This document shows positions 1-11,628 of a DNA stretch of 64,000 nucleotides, piece after piece. Origin of the DNA: Bipolaris cookei (Eukaryota > Ascomycota > Dothideomycetes > Pleosporales > Pleosporaceae); contig NRSV01000073.1 of NCBI GenBank assembly GCA_002286855.1, positions 62,001 to 126,000 on the forward strand. Reading direction: 5' to 3'. A program made the position numbers and the translations under genes. Position 1 is the first letter of the stretch. Each line of letters begins with the position of its first letter. Under the pieces are notes generated by a model. That model saw nothing but the letters and a program-made list of their open reading frames with translations, did no database searches and was not told where the DNA came from.

Positions 1-85
1 CTCTCAAATTCAATAACGCTCAAAACCCAGATGCAAGAAGACCAGCACATTTAAACAAAGATACATAAATCAACACAAGACTTTG

Positions 86-3000
86 TCACTTTTCCTTACC
101 CAAAACATCACTCCACAGCAAAACATCCACCTTGCGTTTTGGCGCGTCTTCGATACTCGGTCTGCACTCTAGATTCTTAGGCCAAGGTTTATTCGGATCG
201 ACCTGGTCCCCCCAAACAAAACGTCATTTTCAGCCCTAGTTTCTCGATTGGCATGGGATTTTGATAGGAACAGCAAGGGAGAATGATTTTTTGATAAAAT
301 TAGGAAAGAGGAAAGGTAGGGTGGATAGGGGGAGATGGGTAAGTTTGGGAGTGATAGACTCACCTTATTACTACCAGTCCAAGAAGTACTACGCTGAACG
401 GCATAAACGTAGTCGCGGAAAGGGTCACCGGTAGACTCGGTAGCTTCTGGTCGACTAGGAGGACTAATTTCGCGAGCAAGCTTCGTTTGCGCTTGTGGCC
501 GGGCATGTTTTGATGCGGAACGGTGAGCGTGGGAGCTTGATAGGAGGGATTGACGAGGTCGAATGTGCGGACTGGTTATATGATCTTGACGAGGTTTCCT
601 TATCTGGTTGAAAGATCTGGGAAGTGATATTCGCGTTGATAGGTGTCTTCTTGGTGGGCTGATTGCGGTGCCTAAGCCTTCGAGTGCGATATCGGCTTCT
701 TCAAATGCTTTTTCCAATGTCTTTCTGCCTTCGATAATGCCTTTGCGGTATAGGGTGTCGCGGATGCAGTCTTTATAGAAACGATGGTAGGGTTCGGCGT
801 CTTCTCCTCCATTGAGACACTCCATGGCGTAGTCGCGGTAGTCTGTTCTGTTGCGGATGATGAAGTCATCCCACTGCCATTTTGGCACCATCTTGTCCTC
901 CAGATCTAGTATGTAGATTTGCTTGCATTGGTTGTGGAAGTGCTTTGTGTCGCCCTCGTATTCGGGATATGCGGCTTTGAAGGACTCAAAGACTGTGACA
1001 TGGCTATCTTGGTCAGGTAGGATAGAAGCGCCCCGAGGCGGCTTGCTTTGAGTTGGGTACTTGTTCGCTGGTGAGATCTGTACTTTTTCTCTCGACTGAG
1101 CTTCTTCGTAGAACTGCTGTGACTGAGCAGATCCAGTCCAATGTACAGGTACAGGACTTGGGTCGGCATACAGGCTCTGGTGTCGGGGTGACCTACTAAT
1201 AGATCTCATTGCATTGTCGGGCCTATCCGCGTTGTCCAGATTCATAGCATCGGCGTCATGTTCCGCCACGAAGGCTCCTGTAGGTTCAGGCCAACTCTCG
1301 AAATTTGTGCTCGAATTGCTCTTTTCTCGAAATCTGCGGAAGGACTCCTCCCGCTCCTCACGCAACCTGGCAACTGGATCAACTGTAACAGGCGAGCTGT
1401 CTCCGAAGCCGATAATCTTGATCTCTCTTCGCTTTGTGTGTCTTTGACTACTCTTTGTTGGTGACACTTGGAGCTTGCGTTTGGTAGACCCTGATGCGGG
1501 CTGAGGTGTGTTTAGTGGGAGTTCAGAATGGGATTCCTTATGTGGCGATTTCACAGACTCTAGGATCATATTTGGATTGGAGGTAGATTCCTCTTTGACG
1601 AGCAAGTGTTCTGAAACTCGCGGATTCCCTTCAATACCAGCCATACTAGCCGTCGCTTCCGTATCTAGAGCCCCATCATGTATCTGCACATCTCCAGAAC
1701 TACGGTTAATTGCAGGTCTAGCCATTCTACCATGCATCTCTTCTCGCTCTTGTGGGCCTCTGGCTTGTTGTTTCAGCGGGGTTTTCGCCTTATCTGTGTG
1801 GTTTGGTGCAATCTCAACAGAACTTGGAGCGTCCGTCATGTCGTACGTATTTTGGATAATAGAGGTGGAAGAAGTATCTTTACTCTCCCCACTGGAGTTT
1901 TGCGCTTGCTTTGAAATGGGTTTAATAGGTGGGACATGTTTCACAAGCTGCGCCGTTTTATCTTTGCCATAGGGTGTTTCCCTGACCGAGACAATAGATT
2001 GCGATTGGTTTGGTTTGTGGTTGGAAATGACGGGAATGCTTTTCGACGGACTATCATTCTCTGGAATATCATCACCTAATGCTTGTGGAACAAATTCCTC
2101 CATTTCCATGTCGTCGTCAGAGTCCGCGGGATTCTGAGCAACTGGCGGCGGAGACTGGGGGTGAGCGGACTTGTCATCAGAGAGATCAATAACTTCAAGA
2201 TGCCGTGATCGCTCATCCAATGGACTAGACTGTGTCTTAGAGGGCGACTCCGTGCCTGGCATCTGGCATTCAGCACTGGAATCTGGAGGCAGGCCAAGGT
2301 GAGGGTTTGCCGGCTTCTGCGGTCGCTCTGGAGAGGGCGTCCAAGAAATCTTGCTACTCGAGCTATCATCATCATCATCCTGAGTGGTCTGGGGTGCCGA
2401 TTCTGCAGAGAGGTTGATTCCTACCGGCACACTATCAGGTGAAGGTTCAATTTCAGATTCAGTGTCGCTATCCCCATCATCTTGAATGCTCGCTCGCTCA
2501 TCTGCAATCCTATGAAGTGCCTGAAGGATCGACTGCGGCATATTTCCGTCCTGGAAAGGTGGGCAACCGGGCTGAGGCTTCAACCAGCTCGCGTCTTTCG
2601 CTAAACACTGTTGTTGCAGCGAAGATACCTTGAGAGTCTCGCTATTGAAGATGAAACCTTTCATCCAAGAACATTCTGAAGTCGTAGCAACGTTCTCCTC
2701 AGAATCAATGTGGGCGTCCTTCTCACCTGCCGCTGGGGTAGGCTCTGTGGGTTCTCTATCCTTAGATATGGAGAATGAAGCCGCTTTGTTGGGATTTTCC
2801 TTATGTTTAGACAAAGAAGGCAGGTCTTGGGCATCTTTGCCCTCTGTTGTGAAGCAACGTGCATCTTGGTCTGATGATTCGATTGCCGGCTCCAAGGACG
2901 ACACTGCTGCTCGATCGACACTTTTCTTCTGTGCCAATGCGCTCTGTACGAATCGCTGCCGAGATGATGTATCTGTATTGCTTTGAATCTGATTCGGCTT

Positions 3001-3890
3001 CTTACCAAGTAAGCTAAGCAATTTCTCACGCTCGGCTTCGCCTTGCCGAATCTCGACTCGTTGTGTATTTCCTGCCAGCACTGGCTCGAGCCTGTTTACG
3101 CCAATAATATGGGGTTCGTCGGCGCGTATTCGAATTGGATGTTGTTCTTGAGTCTCAAAGGCTACCTGAGTATAGGGCATCTGAGAGGCCGGACTGGTAG
3201 CACTATCTGGCACATCATGACTTTCATCCATAGTATCGGCCATGATGTCGCCCACTTGCGTGTCACTACGCGACAGATATCGACGATCTTCGCGTGCGCG
3301 GGTATTGTCCAACTGTTTCTGTGCAGTAGCAACTGCACTCTCGCAATATACAGGTGGTAATTCTCTACTATGTAAGTCGCAAACCGTCTGGCAGCATCCA
3401 CCTAGCCAATCGATCTGATGAAGCAAGAAACGAACCCTTGAGCGCGGCGGCCCGTACGACGTGTATCGGATCGTGTACTTGCGCACGGCAACAGTGCTAC
3501 CAGGAACCAAAGAAGAAAACGCGGGGTACCGGATAGCAAAGTCTTGAGCGCAGTCGGGTATGAGATGGGCGACTACGCGGCATCGGCCGTCAGTCAGAAT
3601 CCAGGGCTGAGTCTGAGGGTAGATTAATTAGGTGAGATGCGGAGGAGGCATAGCAAAAGGCACGTGACACGCACCTGGAGGACGTGCAATGGGCTGTTGA
3701 CTTCGGGGGGGATGTAGTTTGTAATGTCCAAGCAGGAGCCGTTGTCGTGATAGAGACCCTCCCAGGCCCTGTTCCGCTCAGTCTTGACGCCTGATTTTTT
3801 CTTCTCGTGTCTCTCGTGCAGCCAATGATTGCCTAATACCAGCTGCCACTCAAAGGTATCCGCGAGCCAGGCGTTCAGCTGCACGGCCAT
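86..3890 (-). CDS. Shelterin TPP1/Est3-like telomere protein, large form
   Basis: Three-exon model: 3675-3890, 3612-364, 202-86 (introns 62 and 161 bp, all phase 0, GTGCGT and GTGAGT donors), about 1193 aa. The first about 130 residues (starting MAVQLNAWLADTF, then QPWILTDGRCRVVAHLIPD and a hydrophobic strand-rich stretch ending RVRFLLHQIDWLGG) read as a single OB fold of the TPP1/Est3 type. A long Ser/Pro/acidic disordered region follows, rich in SP/TP sites. A compact conserved helical block lies near residues 880-980 (FESFKAAYPEYEGD, QWDDFIIRNRTDYRDY, FYKDCIRDTLYRKG). The last exon adds a short basic/hydrophobic tail (VDVLLWSDVLGKEK). By family, such proteins bridge Pot1 and other shelterin parts and recruit telomerase at chromosome ends. 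Family assignment rests on recalled fungal sequences and is moderate. The gene is divergent from FAB1. Confidence 0.6.
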
Positions 3891-4560
3891 GTATACTGAG
3901 TGTGGATTTGGCGGTTGTGGGCGCGAGACGCGACGCGTTTGCTCTGGGCAAGCCGGGCAAGGATGGGACGGGCGACAAAGTGCGGTGGAGAAGTACCGGC
4001 AATGACATGGCAGACGCTCTAGACCTGAAGGCAGCGCAAAGACTGCTTATGCATTCTATCTTTCTTTCTCTCTCTCTTTCTCCCTCTAAGCAACTTTGTT
4101 TTACACCGGTGCGCGCCTACTCTTTACCGCGGTGGCATGCTTGGTTGGGCACTGACGGGGCGGCGACCTGGCAAATGGTGGGGCGGCGGGGCGGAATGGG
4201 CTTGGCAGCGGCGCGTCATAGCCCGCTAGCAGGCCGACGGTGCCTCTGCTGCAGCATCACGAGTTGTTCTGCTGCAACTAGTCGCTGTAGCCTATCCTCC
4301 ATGCCTATACACCTTACCGACTGGCATCTTTTTTATCAACATGCTCCATCTATGACACGCCCTCGACTCCTCCCTTCCACCCTCGCTTCCTGCGTGGTAG
4401 GCCTGTGTGCAAGTGTGACAAAACTTTAGACTTCCACCTTACCTCACCTCTTATCAACCCATGATCCTCCGTGAAGCCTGATGCCGCCTTTCACTCACTG
4501 CTGTCGCCCGCCTGCCGCCTTGATTCACTCTCCACAGTCTCTGTTTCCTCGCCAGTAGCC
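3891..4560. promoter_or_regulatory. Divergent intergenic region TPP1-like / FAB1
   Basis: This 670-bp stretch separates the two divergent start codons and must hold both promoters. A polypyrimidine tract (tctttctttctctctctctt, near 4057-4088) and a second CT-rich stretch before 4560 are typical of fungal promoters. Open frames here have no recognisable domain and look random. Confidence 0.5.
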
Positions 4561-7500
4561 ATGTCGGGCGACTCGCGGCGGGAGTCGTTGCAGCCCTCAC
4601 TGAACCAGCTCCACGCAACGGCATCCCGCTCCGACACGCTCACCACCTTCGACGACTTCACTGTACCCCCCGCCCCCTCTGTTGTTGGCGAGCCCAAGGG
4701 AATTGATCTGGTCCAGGGTGGCTTCAGTGGCCTGTACAGCCGCTTGCGCGCTTCTGTGGGAGGTGCGAGGGAACAGCCCCAAGATGGGTATGGCAGCATT
4801 GCTGGCAAGACCGCTACGCCACCATCTTCAAGGCATGGAGTCGCCAATTCTAGCCCTGGTACTACTTCTGTGTCATCGCCAATTGTCACTTCCGGGCCAT
4901 CGTCGAGGCTACAATCGCCAGCGACGGCCACCTTTGCCGAAGCTCTTCCTCCCTCGCGCGACTCCAATATTTCTAGTACGACAATAACAAGCAAGGCTTC
5001 TATCTCCACAACCCGATCTCGACCCTCCATTGCCCCGACCCTCGATACTGTGTCCGCTTCTCGACAGGATGACGCCTACGTCTTGAGTCCCGTCAGCACT
5101 CACTCGAAAGCACATGGCACATCCCACACAGACCTACCGAGAAGCAATACGCCTCGAGATTTTGCACACCAAGACAATGACAACATAGACGATAAGGGTT
5201 TGGCAACTACTGGGCTTGAAGGCTCTGCAAGCGATGGCGCCAGGTTTAAAAATGGAGCAGATGCCTCCCGTGATAGTTTGAGTCGGGTCACTTCTCGAAC
5301 AGACAGCCAATACCAACCTCCTCTCTCTGCGGCCAGCAAGGCGAGAGACCAGCTTGAAAAGTCTACAGAGGCAGGCCAAGCCAATCACGCTACCGGAAAC
5401 TCCCAAAGTTCATTACATAAACCTGAACCACAACGTCCGCCCTTGCTTTCGGTCGGTCCCTCACACCTTCCCGGCTACCACCTCTCAAGGGCTTCTTCTT
5501 CCGATGGCTTGAGCTCTGTTGCAACCACCTCAACCATCCGTACTCCTACTGTGCCCCCCATCGAGGAGATTCAACGCCGAACCCAGGCTGCACCCGCGGG
5601 ACAAAGCGCAGCACGGAACACCTTTACACAGATGCGGAGGAAAATCTTAGATCGCGAATTTTGGATGCGGGATGAGAATGCAAAAGCCTGTTTCAACTGT
5701 GGTGACGCCTTTACTACCTTTAGACGAAAGCACCACTGTCGGACATGTGGACAAATCTTCGATTCCAAGTGCACTTCGATCGTATCTGGTAAGATCTTTG
5801 GCCAACAGAGCAATCTCAAAGTTTGCAAGCCGTGTGAAAGCATCATATACGGCCACGACGAGGACTCTTCCGATTTTACAGATGACGGTGACCAGGCTTC
5901 CCTGTACGATCATGGTGATCAGGTTCATTACTCGGACAATGACGAACCTGAGCACGTTGAGAGTGATTACACGAAAATTGGAACACCGACCATTAGCATT
6001 CCCATGTCCAGAAAGATTGGCAGTGAAAAGAAGCGTCGACAGCATGTTATAGAAGTTGGTCCTCCAACACTAGCTCGCCCCAGTTCCTCGCGCTCTCTAC
6101 GGTCTATGGGAGGCCGGCCACGCTCCTCTAGCCACAAACGGCACCCTTCTAAACATCAGCACATGCGAAATGTCAAGCATGATGACCGAGCACCTTTTCA
6201 TCAATATCACGACAACTCACGTAGTCAGCCTAGTCTGTCGGCTTTCCATCACGATAACATCATTGACCCAGATCTTGCGCCATTTATGTCTGACGAGGGT
6301 TCGAGTGAAGAAGAGCACGCCAGCATTTTTGCAACTCTTAGGGAAGACCCCGCAGCTAGTGCAAACCTCGACACCGAAAAGGGTGGGTTGGGTGGCATCC
6401 TAGCTGCAATGAGGAAGGGAAAATCTAGAGCTGGTGACAGGAGTGTCATTGGCACAGGACACGCTCGAGACGCAGACAACGTCAGCATCACGAGTCGCAA
6501 TGGCAACCGGCCATCTCGGCGGAGAAATCTCAGCGTGAGCAGTGTGACACATAGAGCCTCACCAAGACGGTCCAAGAGCAACACTTTGCTGAGGCCTTAT
6601 ACTGGCTATGGTGCTAGTGGTCCAGGCACACCGCAGCTGCAGCCATCTCCATCGCCAACATCCTCGGGATCAAGGATTACGCGTAGTGCATCAATGCAGG
6701 GCATGACACCCAAAGTCGAACTTAACAAAGCTAGTCTTGACCATGCGCGAAAGTTGCTAATTCAGATGCTTAACGACTCGGATGTACCACACGCATCTAG
6801 TTGGGAAAAGGCCTTGATTCCAATTCTGCGGCAATGCACAGATGATGTCAATCCTGACGTGGACCGAGGGGACGATATTGACGTTAGAAATTATATTAAA
6901 CTGAAGAAAATTCCAGGTGGTAAACCAAAGGACACAGCGTATATCTCTGGAGTTGTTTTTACCAAGAACGTCGCCCTACGAAGCATGCCACGTAGCATAC
7001 CTAATCCACGGATTGCGATCATAACCTTCGCAATCGAATATGCACGGCATCAAGCACATTTCATGAGTCTGGAGCCCGTTATCGCACAGGAGCGTGAATA
7101 CCTTCGTAATCTGGTCAGTCGCATAGTGGCTCTCGAGCCCCATGTCTTGTTGGTACAGCGCAACGTGTCAGGCCTCGCCCTTGAATTTTTGGAACAAGAG
7201 GGAATAGCTGTGGTTCACAATGTCAAACCCACAGTGCTCAACGCTGTTGCTCGCTGCACGAATTCGAGAATGATTTCATCAGTCGACAAGCTCGCAATAG
7301 ACCCATCCCATTTGGGATCCTGCAGCAGCTTCGATGTCAAGACATACGTGTACCGCAATGTAAAGAAAACATATATCTTTCTTTCTGGATGTCAAAAGGA
7401 GCTTGGATGCACAATCGTTCTGAGGGGGGCTAAGAGTGAGGAACTTTCGAGGTTGAAACGCATCACCGAGTTCATGACTTACGTTGTCTACAACCTTCGT

Positions 7501-10500
7501 CTGGAGACTTGTTTAATGCGAGACGAGTTCATAGATACACCCACAACTTCTATGAGTGGTACTCTTGCATCTTCCACTGAGCAAGACGACCAGCAAGCAC
7601 AGGACGTTGGAGTTGATTCTGCCACTCAACGGGCGGGCGATCAAGATCAATCCAATGACGCCGCCCCCTCCTACTATAGCGATATGGTTGAAAACCACCG
7701 GACAAAGATTCTATCCTCGTCGCCTTTTGTTAAGTTCATGCAACCCTATCTGCTTGAACAGGCTCGTCAGTACGAAGCGAAATTAGGGCATCTCAAGAAG
7801 CTCAAAAATCAGTACACTGCTGATGGCCCCGAGGACGACGAAAAGGCCGGGGAGGTGGGTCAGAAATTCGAGCTCGTGCAACCTGAGATGGTTCACACGG
7901 TTGTTGAAAAGGCGTCCAAGCAGGTTCGAGAGTTCTTGTCTGCTGTGCATGAATCTGAGTACGACAGAGCTATGCAGCAGTACATGACACAAAGACGTCA
8001 GTGGGAGCAATATCTTTCTGGAAATACCGATCTTTACGACCCATTCAATCATCAAAAAATTGCCGTCTTGTACAGCGTGGTCAACACGATAACTTCTACT
8101 CCCTGTATTGGACCCGAGATCATCGCCCTCGGCTTCTATCAAGAACATGACTACGACGATGGCTTTACGCCAGACTGTACGCTTGGACAATATGTGGAGG
8201 ACCTCTGCACTTCAGCCGGTGTTGCTTGCGAAGTAGGAAATTGCGATCGAAGGATGCTTGACCATTCTCGTCAATATGTGCACGGCGAGGGCCAAATGAC
8301 TGTGGTTGTCCAGAAGTATCCTCCAAAACTGAAGGGCATGTATCAGACCATCCTTATGTGGAGCTGCTGCAGGATATGTGGTCAGGAAACACAGGCTTTC
8401 CCAATGTCTGAATGGAGCTGGAGATATTCTTTCGCAAAATACCTCGAACTGACTTTTTGGAGCACGCCACTGCACCCCCGAGCCGGTATATGCCCACACG
8501 ATATTCACAAGGATCACGTCCGCTACTTTGGGTATAATCATGTTGCCCTTCGAATCCAATACGACCCCGTGCCAATGTACGAAGTTATTGCGCCGAAGCC
8601 CAATGTCACCTGGAAGGTCGATAGCGACCTGAAATTGAAGAATAGCCAATATCTTATGATTGAGGAGAAGCTAGATTGCTTCATGGCGTCGCTTCGTGCC
8701 CGCATCCAAGGCATACACGTTGAAGACGTAATCCCAGAAAAGGTTGATTTGTGTCGGAAAGAGGTCGACCTGCTTCTCAAGCGCACAAACGAGGAGCATG
8801 AATGGCTAAAAGCGAAGCTTCAAGACAAGTACATGAGCTCAAAGTACTACGAAATCATTCCTATGAACCGCGCCATTCGTGCTATCCAAGAGAAGGCCAT
8901 TGCTTGGGATGTGACATTTACGGAATTTGAGCAACAGTTCTTTCCTACTGAGCGGGATATTAGAAGATACGCGAACATGCAATTAAAGCGGTTCCTGGAG
9001 CGCGATGAGTCGACAAGCTCACTGGCATCGGTTGAAGAAGGCACCGAGTCCGGCGCAGACGATTCGTATATGGATGAAAAAGATGAACCTATAGCCTTAT
9101 CTCCTAGGCCGTCCAACATGTCCCCGGAAATGGCCCGTGACATGTTGAGCTCTGTTGTAAAAGAAGAGGGCTCGACTTCTGATCCACCCGCTGACGAGAC
9201 ACCTTCGACACCAGAGAGCAAGACTCCTACTTCTCCAAAGGCGGCCGCTGACTTGGGAATTCAGACGCCACGTGAAGCGATAGAACGGGAGGATGTACGC
9301 CACCTCGATTTGGCTATTTCATCCAATTTCCCGGACAGCCGTCCCATCACCAGTGAAGAGCTCAGCAATAGTCCTATCATTGCTTCCGACCCTAGCAGAT
9401 ACGACGAAGGATCTCCCACGCCTACAAGTCCGCCCAAAGTGAACCCTCTCGACAAGCAGCTCGCAGACGCAATTGAAAACATGTCTAGTAGCCCGACGAC
9501 CCTACATTCTGCTCCTAGTCCGGCTACAGAAAGCAAGATTCCTCGTCCGGTTGAATTAGCTAAGCGTGAAAATGCTGTAAGACCAGCGTCGCTTGTCAGA
9601 ACACAGTCGCAGCCGGGAAACATTGCAAAGCACACAGGCCCTTTCCCAGGATCATCGGCCTTCAACAACGGGCCCACTACACCAAAAGCTATTGCCAATG
9701 ACAGCTCCAAGGCATTCGAACGCATGACTGAGCGACTAGGAATGGGAACTCCTAAGCAGACCAAGTCCTCCTCTCGTATTCCAAGATCTATTCCCTACAA
9801 GAGTCAAACCAAGGTGTCAAAGATTGCACAACACTTTGAACAGCTGTCAAGAGAGTTCCAGAACCAGCGTATGCGTGAGCGACGCAATGATCGCGCTCGG
9901 CAAGTGCGCGCTTTCCCGCTAGCCTCCTCAAAGCCAGTTGTCGAGGTATATAAAAATGTGCACGACGCTGTGCAGGAAAGTGAAGACTCCGACGAAGAGA
10001 CACCTGCGCAATCTCCTTCCAGGGGTAGTCTTGACAATAGCACCCTCGATACCAGCACTTTTACTGAGAACGCAGACGACACGACCACGGCCTCACAGTC
10101 ACCCATTGAAGAGCGTCATAGCAAAGATGGACTGCTGGTACCTCCACCAAGAGACGACGAGTCGCCCAAATCTCGTATTCACTTTCCTCCAGATATTGAC
10201 AACGATGTCAGTGATATAGAGACTACACCAGAGGATATCCCATTACCCGACAGCCTTGCTAGTTCTCAGCTCTTGAATCTCAGTGACTCTCAATTGGAAA
10301 ATTCGCTAGAACTACCCAAGCATGAGAAGAATACTTTGCTCAAGATTCTGACAAGCTTTTGGTCCGAGCGATCGGCTAGTGGTTGGACACCGCTTGAGTA
10401 CCCATTTTCGCAGATTGAACATGTGTGGGAGAACTCCGACATCATTATTCGGGAAGACGAGCCTAGTTCCATCATCGCCTTGGCTTTGTCATGCCCTGAC

Positions 10501-11628
10501 TATGTGGCCAAACGACAGTCGTTCCGTGATTTAAGTACAGGCCCTGACGGTCACATGGAAACGTTTGAGGAGTCTGTCGAACGTAATCTACTCCACGAGG
10601 AGAATCACAATATTCGATACAGCTTCACGAACCGTGGAGTAAAAGCACACTGCAAGATTTTCTATGCGCAGTCATTCGATGCTCTTCGCCGCAAATGTGG
10701 GGTTGCTGAGCGTTTCGTTGAGTCTCTTTCTCGATGCTCCAAGTGGGATTCCAAGGGCGGAAAGTCGAAATCTATCTTCTTGAAAACACTTGACGATCGG
10801 TTTGTGTTGAAATCTCTCTCCCCAGTAGAGGTGCAAGCTTTCTTCAAGTTCGGTCCCAACTACTTTGCCTTTACGCACCAAAATTTATTCAAGTCTCTGC
10901 CTAGTGTCATTGCCAAGATGTTTGGCCTTTTCCAGGTCCAGATCAAGACGCCCACCGGTCGAGACTTTGATTGGTACATGCTCGTCATGGAGAATCTCTT
11001 TTACGATCGTGAACCCAACCGGCGCTACGACCTTAAAGGTAGTATGCGCAACCGAAAAATTCAAGCCACTGGCGAGCGCGACGAAGTTCTTCTCGATGAG
11101 AATCTCGTAGACATTATCTACTCGGAAACTCCCATCTTTGTCCGTGAACACACCAAGAAACTGCTCAAGGCCAGCGTCTTCAACGATACCTTGTTCCTCT
11201 CACAGAACAACGTTATGGACTACTCGCTCATGGCCGGCTTCGACGACACAAACCGCGAGATCATTGTCGGCATCATCGATTGTATCCGCACGTACACATG
11301 GGACAAGAAGCTAGAGAGTTGGATCAAGGACCGTGGCAAGAACAAACCTACGATCACATCACCCCGCGATTACCGCAACAGGTTCAGGATCGCCATGGAA
11401 AAGTACATTCTCCAGGCGCCAAATTGTTGGCATCAGTTTAGCGGCAGGCTTGTGGGCCAGAGCATGGATGGACGCAGGACGATAGATGACGGTGGGGCCG
11501 CTGCGCCAATGGAGCCAGGACACAAGAGGGTGTTCAGTAACGCAAGCACGACAGGGTCGGCCAGTGGAAAGGACATGGGCGCAACATTGGCGTGGGGCTC
11601 AAGTCCGCGGGACTCTAGAAGAGTCTGA
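4561..11628 (+). CDS. FAB1: 1-phosphatidylinositol-3-phosphate 5-kinase (Fab1/PIKfyve)
   Basis: Intronless, 2355 aa. The open frame extends upstream to 4471, but only with a GTG; the first ATG (MSGDSRRES) is at 4561. The protein phosphorylates PI(3)P to PI(3,5)P2 on vacuole and endosome membranes. Domains in order: a disordered Ser/Pro-rich N-terminus; a FYVE zinc finger at about residues 365-432 with WMRDENA, RRKHHCR and paired Cys that bind PI(3)P; a Cpn60/TCP-1 domain near 780-1060; a Cys-rich Fab1 block around 1265 (WSCCRICGQE); a long disordered linker; and a PIP kinase domain near 2030-2310 with an ATP-binding stretch (IFLKTLDDRFVLK), YDLKGS, NNVMDYSL and IIDCIRTYTWDKK. Length matches yeast Fab1 (about 2280 aa). 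All key motifs are present, so it should be active. Confidence 0.97.
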   Translation: MSGDSRRESLQPSLNQLHATASRSDTLTTFDDFTVPPAPSVVGEPKGIDLVQGGFSGLYSRLRASVGGAREQPQDGYGSIAGKTATPPSSRHGVANSSPGTTSVSSPIVTSGPSSRLQSPATATFAEALPPSRDSNISSTTITSKASISTTRSRPSIAPTLDTVSASRQDDAYVLSPVSTHSKAHGTSHTDLPRSNTPRDFAHQDNDNIDDKGLATTGLEGSASDGARFKNGADASRDSLSRVTSRTDSQYQPPLSAASKARDQLEKSTEAGQANHATGNSQSSLHKPEPQRPPLLSVGPSHLPGYHLSRASSSDGLSSVATTSTIRTPTVPPIEEIQRRTQAAPAGQSAARNTFTQMRRKILDREFWMRDENAKACFNCGDAFTTFRRKHHCRTCGQIFDSKCTSIVSGKIFGQQSNLKVCKPCESIIYGHDEDSSDFTDDGDQASLYDHGDQVHYSDNDEPEHVESDYTKIGTPTISIPMSRKIGSEKKRRQHVIEVGPPTLARPSSSRSLRSMGGRPRSSSHKRHPSKHQHMRNVKHDDRAPFHQYHDNSRSQPSLSAFHHDNIIDPDLAPFMSDEGSSEEEHASIFATLREDPAASANLDTEKGGLGGILAAMRKGKSRAGDRSVIGTGHARDADNVSITSRNGNRPSRRRNLSVSSVTHRASPRRSKSNTLLRPYTGYGASGPGTPQLQPSPSPTSSGSRITRSASMQGMTPKVELNKASLDHARKLLIQMLNDSDVPHASSWEKALIPILRQCTDDVNPDVDRGDDIDVRNYIKLKKIPGGKPKDTAYISGVVFTKNVALRSMPRSIPNPRIAIITFAIEYARHQAHFMSLEPVIAQEREYLRNLVSRIVALEPHVLLVQRNVSGLALEFLEQEGIAVVHNVKPTVLNAVARCTNSRMISSVDKLAIDPSHLGSCSSFDVKTYVYRNVKKTYIFLSGCQKELGCTIVLRGAKSEELSRLKRITEFMTYVVYNLRLETCLMRDEFIDTPTTSMSGTLASSTEQDDQQAQDVGVDSATQRAGDQDQSNDAAPSYYSDMVENHRTKILSSSPFVKFMQPYLLEQARQYEAKLGHLKKLKNQYTADGPEDDEKAGEVGQKFELVQPEMVHTVVEKASKQVREFLSAVHESEYDRAMQQYMTQRRQWEQYLSGNTDLYDPFNHQKIAVLYSVVNTITSTPCIGPEIIALGFYQEHDYDDGFTPDCTLGQYVEDLCTSAGVACEVGNCDRRMLDHSRQYVHGEGQMTVVVQKYPPKLKGMYQTILMWSCCRICGQETQAFPMSEWSWRYSFAKYLELTFWSTPLHPRAGICPHDIHKDHVRYFGYNHVALRIQYDPVPMYEVIAPKPNVTWKVDSDLKLKNSQYLMIEEKLDCFMASLRARIQGIHVEDVIPEKVDLCRKEVDLLLKRTNEEHEWLKAKLQDKYMSSKYYEIIPMNRAIRAIQEKAIAWDVTFTEFEQQFFPTERDIRRYANMQLKRFLERDESTSSLASVEEGTESGADDSYMDEKDEPIALSPRPSNMSPEMARDMLSSVVKEEGSTSDPPADETPSTPESKTPTSPKAAADLGIQTPREAIEREDVRHLDLAISSNFPDSRPITSEELSNSPIIASDPSRYDEGSPTPTSPPKVNPLDKQLADAIENMSSSPTTLHSAPSPATESKIPRPVELAKRENAVRPASLVRTQSQPGNIAKHTGPFPGSSAFNNGPTTPKAIANDSSKAFERMTERLGMGTPKQTKSSSRIPRSIPYKSQTKVSKIAQHFEQLSREFQNQRMRERRNDRARQVRAFPLASSKPVVEVYKNVHDAVQESEDSDEETPAQSPSRGSLDNSTLDTSTFTENADDTTTASQSPIEERHSKDGLLVPPPRDDESPKSRIHFPPDIDNDVSDIETTPEDIPLPDSLASSQLLNLSDSQLENSLELPKHEKNTLLKILTSFWSERSASGWTPLEYPFSQIEHVWENSDIIIREDEPSSIIALALSCPDYVAKRQSFRDLSTGPDGHMETFEESVERNLLHEENHNIRYSFTNRGVKAHCKIFYAQSFDALRRKCGVAERFVESLSRCSKWDSKGGKSKSIFLKTLDDRFVLKSLSPVEVQAFFKFGPNYFAFTHQNLFKSLPSVIAKMFGLFQVQIKTPTGRDFDWYMLVMENLFYDREPNRRYDLKGSMRNRKIQATGERDEVLLDENLVDIIYSETPIFVREHTKKLLKASVFNDTLFLSQNNVMDYSLMAGFDDTNREIIVGIIDCIRTYTWDKKLESWIKDRGKNKPTITSPRDYRNRFRIAMEKYILQAPNCWHQFSGRLVGQSMDGRRTIDDGGAAAPMEPGHKRVFSNASTTGSASGKDMGATLAWGSSPRDSRRV

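Noticed and set aside
3902..4429. 175-codon open frame on the plus strand upstream of FAB1
   Set aside because: It lies in the promoter region, has a CT-run Ser/Leu-rich sequence and no domain.
4471..4560. Extended N-terminus of FAB1
   Set aside because: The upstream start would be GTG; the first ATG is at 4561 and family members start near the disordered region.
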